Source: Chrysomallon squamiferum
Lineage: Eukaryota > Mollusca > Gastropoda > Neomphalida > Peltospiridae
Reading direction: 5' to 3'
Length of the DNA stretch: 61,000 nt
NCBI GenBank assembly: GCA_012295275.1
Contig: CM022670.1
Coordinates: 27,872,881-27,933,880 of the forward strand
Shown here: positions 52,001-61,000 of the stretch, piece by piece
Layout of the letters: each line of letters opens with the position of its first letter
How positions within the stretch are numbered: position 1 is the first letter of the stretch
Made by a program: the position numbers and the translations under genes
Notes under the pieces: generated by a model
Told to the model about the DNA's origin: nothing
Databases searched by the model: none
What the model saw: only the letters and a program-made list of their open reading frames with translations

Positions 52001-52351
52001 ATGTGTAAAATTCCTGATTTAGAAAAGAAAGAAAAAAGATAACCAGGTTTACAGTTTCACAGCAAACATTTTTGCATATTTTAGTTACTGGATGGGGTCT
52101 AATGGTATCATTAAATATCATTAACATCCTTCTTACAAAATCTAATGTGACTTCAGTTAAACCTGTGTCTTGTAAAGAATGAATGACAAGACAGCTTGTT
52201 AGTGTCATGTTTTATTTTATTACTGGTGTTGTGATAACCTTGTACATATATATATATTTTATATATGTTAAAACACCCTGTTTGAATTACTGCAACCTTT
52301 AAGAATATCAGCATCCAGAATGTAGGTCAAACAACAACAATAACAACAACA

Positions 52352-52414
<63 letters not shown>

Positions 52415-55280
52415 GTAATAATAATAATAGTTAGCAATAATGATACCAGTAACAACAGCAATAACAATTATAATAATAATAATCAGAAGAAAGAAAGAAA
52501 GAAAAAGAAAATTTGAATTTGAAAAAAGAATTCATATTAAAAAAAAAAGACAAAAAGCCCAGTTTGGCCATGCCACTGATATGTTTATACACAAGAGTAT
52601 CACAAGTGTTCATGTTATTTTGATGGATGTGTAACTGATCTGCTGCATGTTTTTCAGGTACAGTTGCAAAGAGAATCTAGGGCTGACAGAGGAGACTATG
52701 GAAACTGTGAAAAAGGAGATGGAATGTTTTAAGGTTTTATTAATTTATTAAAATGAGTGGATTTTTTTATTTTATTTTATTTTATTTTATTTTATTTTAT
52801 TTTATTTATTTATTTATTTATTTATTAATATTTTATTTTATTGATTTTGTTTTTATTTAAAACACACGCACTCTCACACACACACATATAAAATAAACTG
52901 GGGTTTCTCTGTTCTGCGTTTTTATAATAATGACATTTATGTAATATGTTTGCTGTTGTAAAGAATTCTTCCACATTTTAATTATTTAAAAAAAAGGATA
53001 AAATATCTGTTTAAAAAAAGAAAAAGAAAAGAAAAGAAAAAACAAAAAATAATGTGTATAATGGGTCATTCCATGTCAAATCACCCCCCAAAAAATAAAT
53101 TTAAACCCGACATCTCAGATTTTTATGAAACTTGGTACACTTGTTGACTGGGATCCCACAGCACCAGGAAACTTTTATATGTTTTAGTTAACATGTTGGA
53201 GATTAAATTTCAATAAAGGTCATCTCAAAGTCACGTGATCCACACTGTCAATTTCAAGGTCATAGCAAAGGTCAAAAGGTCAAGGTACTTCAGTATTTTC
53301 CAAACTGAACAAAATTTGGAATCCTTGTCATTTTGCCTTTCTAACAATACCAATTTTATGAAGATTGGACCAGTAGTTCCTGAGATATGAGGGTTCTAAG
53401 GTTGGTGGTCACACCTATTTTTGCCAAAAATCTCAAAATTCGGTGGGCCATACCTCCCACACCACTTGTCTGATTGGGCTAAAATTTCAGATTTGGTAAA
53501 AATAACCACTACTAATGATAAATATTTGTGAATATATTTTCAGTTGTATTATATAATTAATAATTCAGACTCTGAGACATGTTAATATTACAATATTAAT
53601 ATGAAATTTATTTTTCCATTTCTTAAAATGTGTGGTAGCATAGGATAACCAGTCACATGGTGAAAATTATCAAAATTTATGTTTTGATGGAATAAGATAA
53701 ACACAATCTACAGATCAGTGACATGCGATACATGGGGTTGTGATGTCAGAGATTTTAGATGAATGTTGGCAAAATAAATGCATAGTTTTAGCATAATTTC
53801 ATTAAGATTTTGACAGGTCACACAAACAAACAAAAACAATGTGTTTTATTCACTGATTTCAGCAAAAAACATGTATAGACATGAAAGTTGAGTTTTTTTC
53901 AAAATTACATTGTGTGATATCTGATGCTGGACTGCATTAACCTGTATGCAGAATTACATTGTGTGACATCTGACTGGTTCTTAATCACAAATATTTGAAT
54001 TAATCATAAAATTTTACTGAATATCACAGCACAATGGAGGAGGAAGCATTGTGGAAAATACAAGTATTGGACTTTCACCAAATTACAAATTTCTTGAAGA
54101 ACTTTCTAAGTCAGTTGGTGTCAATATCATAGCAGGAACAGGTATGTTCTCTGGTTTTGCATTTGTAGAATTTATACACATTTTTATATATTATTTATTT
54201 ATTGGTTGTTTGCTGATGTAAAGAATTCTTCCATTCCTGCTTACAGATTTGTAAGTACTTTTTAAAAATATAAAATATCTGTTTAAAAAAAAAAATAATT
54301 GAAAAAATCATACACAAAAAAAAAAAAAAAAAGAAAAGAATTATAAGTAAAAAAAAAAAAATTAAATAAATTTAGGAAAAAAAGTGAAAAAAGTCAAATT
54401 AAAAATATAAAAAATATTAAATATAAAAAGTAATGTGTACACAAGTCCTTCAGTTTATTGCAAATTTTAAAATTATTTACAACTATTGTAATCTTTGTTT
54501 TTTTTAATGATCTACATTCATTTTTATTCAGCCTTAAGAGTTGGAAAAATTTGAACCTGAAAATTACCTTGGATAATATTTTTCTACTGCATTTTCTTAA
54601 ATGTATCAAAACCATCCATCTGATAAAATCAGCTAGTTCATTTATAAATAACAGAGAATGAGTTTGATATTACATCTTAATTATTCCTTTAGATCTATTA
54701 TTTTTGGTATGTGTCTGAAAAATTACATTAATAGAAATAACTCACCTAATTAATGCTAAAAAAAAGTACATAATCAAGAGTACATCACAGTGTCTTTCTT
54801 TTCAAAATGTTCGCTTATCATCTTAATACAGCACAGTAGATCATAATCTAATTTTTGTGTTTTTTATTTCATTTTCTTTATTCCAAGGTTACTATGTGGA
54901 AATGTATCAGTCTGAGGCCACCAAACGGCTGTCTGCAGAGGCCATGGCTGACAAGATTCGCAAAGATCTCACGGAGGGTGTTGAAGGGACAAAGATAAAA
55001 TGTGGAGTCATTGGTGAAATTGGATGTAGTTGGCCACTCACAGGTACAGTCTAAAAACTATTCCTTGATTAGTTGCTCTGTTTAAATTGATAAAATTTTA
55101 TTCACAGTTGCAATCCTTATTCTTAACATGTTGAAGTTTAAATGATATTGTTTCTTTGTCCATTTTAATCTCTAAGACTATTTTAGGTAATTATACTGTA
55201 AAGTAACAATCAAAATGTCTTTCATATCTGTAGTTTTTCAGTTTATTATCATTATTTTTATTATTGCTATTGTTATTGTT

Positions 55281-55312
<32 letters not shown>

Positions 55313-57283
55313 TTGTGGCAGATTTTGAGCTATTTTTGTACATATTTTACTTTTTAGATTTTGAGCTATTTATGTACATATTTTCCTTTTTAGATTTTGA
55401 GCTATTTTTGTATATATTTTACTTTTTAGATTTTGAGCTATTTTTGTACATATTTTACTTTTTAGATTTTGAGCTATTTTTGTACATATTTTACTTTTTA
55501 GATTTTGACTATTTTTGTACATATTTTACTTTTTAGATTTTGAACTATTTTTGTACATATTTTACATTTTAGATTTTGAGCTATTTTTGTATATATTTTA
55601 CTTTTTAGATTTTGAGCTATTTTTGTACATATTTTACTTTTTAGATTTTGAGCTATTTTTGTACATATTTTACTTTTTAGATTTTGAGCTATTTTTGTAG
55701 ATATTTTACTTTTTAGATTTTGAGCTATTTTTGTACATATTTTACTTTGTAGATTTTGAACTATTTTTGTATATATTTTACTTTTTAGATTTTGAGCGCA
55801 GATCTCTGCAGGCGAGTGCTGCAGTACAGGCAGAGTTGGGTTGTCCAGTCATCATTCATCCTGGCAGACATTCTGATGCTCCGTTTGAAATCATCCGAGT
55901 GTTTCAAGAAGCTGGTGGATTTGTGAATAAAACAGTCATGTCTCATCTTGACAGTAAGCTAATGTTAAAATATTTATTTTAATTATTTTTAATAATTTTT
56001 AAAATTAATTTCCGCTGATATCTCTACTGATTATAACATTAACAGTTACCAAGTTACTGTCATGTTTTTGAGTAATAATAACATGAGGATTAATTTCATG
56101 GGTTACTCTCACCAAGAGATATTTTATTGTTGAAACACCACAGCTTTAGTATTTCTTTGGTACTGATAGTAAATGTTAATTTTAAAAGACATTTTAGTAC
56201 ATTGCAAATGAAAAAGAAAGTGTAATAATATTATATGTTACTTTATTTTTGACATACTTATAATAATTACTAACTGCAAATGATACCCATTATTAATTCT
56301 TCTTCTTTTTATAATTACTTGTTTTTTTTATGTATTTATTTATTTATTTATTCTAGGGACGATTTTTGATGATAAACAGTTGTTGGAATTTGCTGCACTG
56401 GGTTGTTACTGCGAGTATGACTTGTTTGGCATAGAAACGTCACATTACCAGATTGTAGCTAGCATTGACATGCCCAGTGACGCCCAGAGAATCCAGAAAA
56501 TCAAGTGTCTAATTGAAGGAGGTTTTGTTGAAAAAATCAGCATATCTCATGATGTACACACTAAACATCGCTTGGTAACTAAATTCAGAAACTATAAATT
56601 AATTAATCAAGGAAACAAACAGAAAATCAGATACAGAAATTTGTAAAACAAACTAATAAACAGTAAATAAACAAAAAACAAAAACATAAATATTTTTGTA
56701 TTGAAATTACTGAATTATCTCCCCTTATTTGTTTTTTATTATTTTTTTATTGAATTCAAAGGTTGTTTTTTGTTGTTGTTTTTTTGGAGATAACATTTTT
56801 CTTTTATAATATTATGTGTATGTTTAAATTAGTTTATATTTGAATGTACATATAAAAATGTATATGTATGCTCATCTGCATTTGTGTGTATGCGCATTAA
56901 TTAAATCATTTAGGTGTGACTGAACATATATTTATAGAGTTATTTTATGTGTTGAAAATAAATGAAAATAAAATCTGTTAAATTTTCTGTTATATTTCGT
57001 TCTGTATTTCAGATTTGTTTAATATGTTTTATTAATTCATATTTAATTATATCATTCTCTTTCTTTTGTTGATTTCTATATTTCAGGCTTCAAATACATT
57101 TATATAAGATATTATTCATTCTCTCTACTGATTTGATTTTCACAGACGAAATATGGAGGTCATGGATATTCACACATCTTAGAAAACATCATCCCAAAGA
57201 TGTTGACAAGAGGAATATCAAAAGAAACAGTTCACCAGATCACAGTAACTAATCCCAAACAGTGGCTGACTTATGAGAAATAA
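49071..57283 (+). CDS. PTER: Phosphotriesterase-related protein (amidohydrolase; N-acetyltaurine hydrolase family)
   Basis: Eight coding exons: 49071-49104 (exon begins 49053), 51275-51434, 52658-52733, 54030-54141, 54888-55043, 55789-55953, 56357-56574, 57146-57283. All phases agree and give 352 residues (human 349). It is a TIM-barrel metal hydrolase. Candidate metal ligands are His27 and His29 (TLPHEHLW), Glu171 (IGEIGCSW), His203 (PVIIHPGR), His232 (VMSHLDRT) and Asp300 (ISHDVHTK). Other family blocks are YGGHGYSHI and the C-terminal NPKQWLT. Glu171 in place of the carboxylated Lys of bacterial phosphotriesterase is normal for this branch. Mammalian PTER has been reported to hydrolyse N-acetyltaurine; the substrate here is inferred by orthology. 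Intron 1 holds a transposon remnant, and the intron before exon 6 ends in a repeat that copies the acceptor. Confidence 0.95.
49326..50807 (+). mobile_element. Decayed FLYWCH-MULE DNA transposon in PTER intron 1
   Basis: The transposase remnant inside is flanked by an imperfect inverted repeat: CCCAAAACTGGCAGT ends at 49341 and ACTGCCAGATTTGGG starts at 50789. The block is clearly richer in GC than the host intron. Further similar stretches (AACTGGCGTG followed by CAATTAAG) occur near both ends in direct orientation. True termini and target duplication could not be fixed by eye. Mutator-like elements fused to a FLYWCH zinc finger are common in invertebrates. Confidence 0.6.
49747..50632 (+). 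pseudogene. MULE transposase remnant with FLYWCH zinc finger
   Basis: The frame from 49747 reads [17 protein letters not shown] and then stops. The neighbouring frame, open from about 49805 to the TAG at 50630, continues with a FLYWCH finger: Cys14 and Cys19 (WRCLYLSC) and His38/His40 (KDHTH), counting from 49802. About 40 residues later comes the second half of a MULE domain ([39 protein letters not shown]). The first half of the transposase, including its first catalytic Asp, is missing. So the finger is split by a frameshift and the transposase is internally deleted. Transposition from this copy is not expected. The long remaining frame, of about 276 codons, suggests fairly recent decay. 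Confidence 0.75.
52331..52435. repeat. (AAT)n microsatellite in PTER intron
   Basis: About 25 AAT triplets after a short (AAC)n run. Confidence 0.95.
52767..52826. repeat. (TTTTA)n / (TTTA)n microsatellite in PTER intron
   Basis: About eight TTTTA units pass into TTTA units, starting roughly 30 bases after the exon 3 donor. Confidence 0.9.
53058..53500. mobile_element. Probable dispersed repeat in PTER intron 3
   Basis: This block differs from the surrounding intron in being richer in G and C and free of simple repeats. It begins GGTCATTCCATGTCAAATCA and contains several AGGTCA-type hexamers near 53217-53285. No open frame spans it on the + strand. It looks like a family of non-coding repeats, but I cannot name one from the sequence alone. 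Confidence 0.35.
55321..55788 (+). repeat. 36-bp minisatellite copying the PTER exon 6 splice acceptor
   Basis: Thirteen head-to-tail copies start at 55321, 55357, 55393, 55429, 55465, 55501, 55536, 55572, 55608, 55644, 55680, 55716 and 55752. The first base of the next period, 55788, is the last base of the true intron. Each copy reads about GATTTTGAGCTATTTTTGTA followed by CATATTTTACTTTTTA, so each boundary makes TTTTTAG/ATTTTGA, the same as the real exon border. Copy 6 is one base short, and copy 11 carries TAG in the reading frame. Confidence 0.97.
57146..57283 (+). CDS. PTER: PTER terminal coding exon
   Basis: After the acceptor TTTTCACAG the exon opens [20 protein letters not shown] and ends [10 protein letters not shown] then TAA, as in vertebrate PTER. 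Reading through the previous donor at 56574 would instead add an unrelated AT-rich tail. Confidence 0.95.
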   Translation, partial: TKYGGHGYSHILENIIPKMLTRGISKETVHQITVTNPKQWLTYEK

Positions 57284-57410
57284 CTCTGCAACACTGGTCA
57301 CAAGAAACAACAGAAATATGGATATGCATTGATGGAAAGTGAATGAGGAACAATAATTAAAATACTTATATAATTAATATATAATTAAAAATTATATGTG
57401 CCAGAGAAGA

Positions 57411-57416
57411 AATAAA
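57411..57416 (+). terminator. Poly(A) signal candidate of PTER
   Basis: AATAAA about 130 bases after the stop codon. Further hexamers follow (for example near 57868), so alternative ends are possible. Confidence 0.4.
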
Positions 57417-59658
57417 TTTACAACATCTCTTACAAGGAACAAACAAAATGTGCATAGGTGAAAACTGAATTAAGAAATATAATTAATATAATGATTTTAT
57501 ATAATCAGGCTGTGGAACAAAATTACAAGAAATAATTTTACATTTGTTACAGGAAATAACTGAAATATGAATATTCATAGGCAGAAACTGAATTAATTGA
57601 AATGCAATTAAAATATTTCATTAAATAATTAATAAAATGTGATTTTAAGTTGTTATGATTATGATACAAATCTTCAAGATTTGGTTTAAATGAATTAGAG
57701 TAATGTTTTAAATTTACTGTTTAACATGCTACAAATCAAAATGGGTAATTTTTATGAGTAATTGAAACTCTTACCATAAAAAGAGTTAAACAAATTTGAA
57801 ATAATCCAAAGATAATCAGAGATAAAATATGTTTTTTTTTTGTTTTGTTCATTGTTAGGAATATTTAATAAAGAATTAACATAATTATTGTTAACAGTTA
57901 ATAGTAAAACAGCTGCCTTTAACTTCCAGCTGTGCTAGGAGTAAAGGGAATCAGTTACTATTATTTTTTAATGTTGTAATAGCATTGTGAATACAGTATT
58001 TATGTATAGCTAGGAAAATAGATTAATGTTTTATAACGTGCAATAATTAATTCTGTGCAGTAACAGAAGTAGAAATTAACTACCAAGTCAACTAATCCAT
58101 GTAATGTTTTCATTTAAGTCTAAACTTCAGATAGCTTTAATTTTCTAATCCTCTAAGTCATCCTAGTATTTTTATATTTGCAGATAATAGTGTATACATG
58201 TTTATAATTAAGTGTGTGTCTCTGTGTGTGTGCAGTATTTACACTATGCAACTTACAACATTTCAGCTGTAAAATTCCTAACCAGGTACATGCAATGCGA
58301 GCAACACTAGACTGTATCCTAACCAGATGCAACCATAAGAACTGTATCATTTTTGAAACATTGATCTACCAGTGAAGTCAAGATAAACCTATCAGAGTAT
58401 ATATTAAAATGTTCTATCAGTACCTGTGGCTGTCACTGTACAAGATGACATTACCAACAGTAGATGTAGTTGTATTGTAACACTGGATCAAAAATAACAA
58501 TTGTTAATGTATGGCAGTGTTAGAGGGTTGTATATATTTATGAAAAATGTTCATGTATCTATGATATGCATTTCAACATGCAATAATTGATAGCCATTTC
58601 ATCCTTAGATGTACTGCTCATGTGGACATGAGTCCATTCTGTGTGAAATAAGCATTATCCTTGTTTATTATACAAATGATTTACATCTAAGGTTTTGCTT
58701 CTATATTGTCATATTTTACATTATTTTACCTAATGTACTGTCTGTAACATTGCAGTCAGAAACATGCACATTGACAGACGCAGTGCTGCAGTTCTACTGC
58801 TCCCACGACATCATTGTAGAAAGTGAAGGTGGATTTGCGTAAAGCCATTAATGCAAAAAGTCAGAAATACAGCGATATTTCCAGATGAGTGCAGATCAGA
58901 TAGAATGTTTGCTCTTTTAGCTGGCCCTCATACCTGGTAATTTACGAAAGAGGTGGATGAGTTAGTTGTTCATCTTCCATTTTCATGTATGGGGGAAATA
59001 ATTTTGTTTGGATAATACATTTTATATGCTCATGTAGTGCAACAAAGAATAGAAACATCGGTATTGTGTCAAGCACTCGACTCACTCAAGTCAATGGTTT
59101 CTGAAAAAACTGCTCACATCACACGTGCCTGGTTAGGATACAGCTTTATTGTTACAAGTATTGTAAATGATAAGAGTTTAATATTATATTACAGAAGTGT
59201 TACATGTGATTATGATGATGATAATGATTTCTTTCTTATTTATTTTATTATAATTTTTAAAATTTTAAATGTATCCTTCAACAAATGTTGATACTGTAAT
59301 CTTTATTTTAAAATCATGTTTTTGATAAAAAAAAAAAGAATATCTCTTTTATTCTTTTCATATTTGTGCTGATAATTATAATATTATCATTATTTTTTTA
59401 AATAATATTTTATTTTAGAAATCAAGTATCAACAGGATTTTATTACTAATATTTATATTTCATAATGCATAAATAAATACTATTCCTAACAGGATTTTCT
59501 GTTACTGCTTTTTTGAAATTAATGAATTAATATTCAGTTTACTTTTTCTTCAGTATTATTATTATTATATCTTAGTTTCTTTAGGAACATGTAATATATT
59601 AAATTAGTTTTCTTTTCAGACGTGTATGATAATGAGATTATTCATTTACAGAAATCAT
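57417..59658. other. Non-coding flank downstream of PTER
   Basis: AT-rich, with no conserved gene recognised. It holds one short exon-like segment at 58756 and a weak transposase-like phrase near 58890, both doubtful. Confidence 0.6.
58756..58842 (+). CDS. Possible short terminal exon, unrecognised
   Basis: An acceptor ending CATTGCAG is followed by 28 open codons and TAA, including LTDAVLQFYCSHDIIVESEG. Composition is more coding-like than its surroundings. No partner exon and no family were recognised, so this may be chance or a transposon scrap. Confidence 0.15.
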   Translation, partial: SETCTLTDAVLQFYCSHDIIVESEGGFA

Positions 59659-60441
59659 TGTTAAAAATCAACCCAACATATTTATTAAAAAATCAACCAG
59701 ACATATTTATAACAAATCAACCAGACATATTTATTTAAAAATCAACCATATTTATTTAAAAATCAACCAGACATATTTATTTAAAAATCAACCAGACATA
59801 TTTATAAAAAATCAACCAGACATATTTATTTAAAAATCAACCAGACATATTTATAGAAAAATCAACCAGACATATTTATTTAAAAATCAACCAGACACAT
59901 TTATTTAAAAATCAACCAGACAAATTTATTTAAAAATCAACCAGACATATTTATTTAAAAATCAACCAGACACATTTATTTAAAAATCAACCAGACATAT
60001 TTATTTAAAAATCAACCAGACACATTTATTTAAAAATCAACCAGACATATTTATAAAAAATAAACCAGACATATTTATTTAAAAAATCAACCAGACATAT
60101 TTATTTAAAAAATCAACCAGACATATTTATTTAAAAATCAACCAGACACATTTATTTAAAAATCAACCAGACATATTTATTTAAAAATCAACCAGACATA
60201 TTTATAAAAAATCAACCAGACATATTTATTTAAAAATCAACCAGACATATTTATAGAAAAATCAACCAGACATATTTATTTAAAAATCAACCAGACATAT
60301 TTATTTAAAAATCAACCAGACATATTTATTTAAAAATCAACCAGACATATTTATTTAAAAAATAAACCAGACACATTTATTTAAAAATCAACCAGACATA
60401 TTTATAACAAATCAACCGGACATATTTATTAAAAAATCAAC
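59659..60441. repeat. 25-bp minisatellite, about 31 copies
   Basis: The unit is about AACCAGACATATTTATT followed by TAAAAATC. Variants include ACACATTT, TATAAAAA and TATAGAAAA. Two stretches 400 bp apart (from about 59793 and about 60193) share the same order of variants, showing that a block of 16 units was duplicated. The 25-base period shifts frame, so it is not a coding repeat. Confidence 0.95.
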
Positions 60442-60600
60442 GAAACAAAGCAGTGCTGTAGAGGACTGTGTATCACCAGAGACACAGGTTGGCCTGACAC
60501 ATGTTGTTAGGATAGCACTGCGAGCATGGGGGACCCACCCGGTAGGGGACCTGACCCATTATATTTCCTCTGAAATAAAGTAATTAATTAATTAATAATA
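60442..60600. mobile_element. Possible 3' tail of a retroelement
   Basis: A GC-richer block (contains GGGGGACCCACCCGGTAGGG) is followed by a TCTGAAATAAAG sequence and then AATTAATTAATTAATAATAA. A poly(A)-like signal followed by a short tandem repeat is typical of non-LTR element 3' ends. No coding part is present. Confidence 0.3.
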
Positions 60601-61000
60601 ATCAGAGTATTAAATATTTTACAGGTTTTGAAAGCAATCCAGTAATTTCCTAAAACCATAAATTATATCTTTAATTATGTTTTAAAAATAAATAATTTAT
60701 TTATATGTTAAATAATAACAAATAGTAGTGTATATTAAATAAAAGTATTCTTCATTTTTCTTGTGTACATTGTAAATTATAATATTATTTGCAAAAATAT
60801 ATATATATTTAATTAATTAATTATAATTTGAAAATATTTTACATAATATTATGTGTTTTAAATAAAACACTACCATAGATATTTTAACTGTATTATTATA
60901 TGTAAATGATAATTAATTTACTCATTTTATATAAATACATAGAAAAATTAATAATAAAAATACTTACTGTGGGGAATAAAAACACGCTAGTAACAATTTA
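60601..61000. other. AT-rich non-coding end of window
   Basis: Only A/T-rich sequence with short (TA)n and TTAATTAATTAA runs. No gene seen. Confidence 0.7.

Noticed and set aside
55264-55536. Plus-strand open frame of repeated [12 protein letters not shown] as a separate gene
   Set aside because: It is the 36-bp minisatellite of the PTER intron, interrupted by a one-base deletion and a stop; treated instead as repeated splice acceptors.
58880-58925. Phrase QRYFQMSADQIECLL resembling the start of Harbinger-type transposases
   Set aside because: Only about 15 residues, soon followed by a stop, with neighbouring blocks not in the expected order.
59659-60441. CRISPR-like direct repeats
   Set aside because: Units are contiguous without unique spacers, in an animal genome; it is a minisatellite.

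Overview
The window is animal nuclear DNA. It is very AT-rich, its genes are split by many spliceosomal introns with ordinary GT/AG borders, and the introns are full of short tandem repeats such as (TAA)n, (TTTA)n and (GT)n. Three conserved animal genes can be read. A Lar receptor with nine fibronectin-III (FN3) repeats fits a protostome, because vertebrate paralogues carry eight. Presence of a PARPBP/PARI homologue argues against fly or nematode. A lophotrochozoan such as a mollusc is my best inference, but the species is not shown by the sequence.

Layout. Bases 1-10033 are non-coding on the + strand and are probably a large intron of the first gene, with one orphan minus-strand exon candidate near 2.6-2.7 kb. 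Bases 10034-35734 (+) hold 29 exons of a LAR-type (type IIa) receptor tyrosine phosphatase, from the second FN3 repeat to the stop codon. The Ig domains, first FN3 repeat and start lie left of the window. A long 3' UTR probably runs to a poly(A) signal at 40818. Bases 41918-47449 (-) hold all 11 coding exons of PARPBP (PARI), a PCNA-binding regulator of recombination, which converges on Lar. After a divergent promoter region, bases 49071-57283 (+) hold all 8 coding exons of PTER, a phosphotriesterase-related amidohydrolase. Intron 1 of PTER carries a decayed FLYWCH-MULE transposon. Bases 57284-61000 are mostly non-coding and end in a large 25-bp minisatellite and a probable transposon tail.

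Most unusual signal. The intron before PTER exon 6 ends in 13 copies of a 36-bp repeat, and every copy re-creates the 3' splice site plus the first nine bases of the exon. The repeat length is a multiple of three. The last two copies stay open in frame, so slipping between acceptors could add 12 or 24 hydrophobic residues to the enzyme, while using earlier copies should break it. Other points of note are two microexons (21 and 12 nt) between Lar FN3 repeats, an apparent frameshift in the ninth FN3 repeat, and a lost splice donor in the second phosphatase domain.

The three genes are unrelated in function: a neuronal adhesion and synapse receptor, a DNA-repair factor and a metabolic hydrolase. 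Nothing here suggests a joint pathway. All coordinates and motifs come from reading the sequence; family assignments rest on remembered protein families and no search was run.
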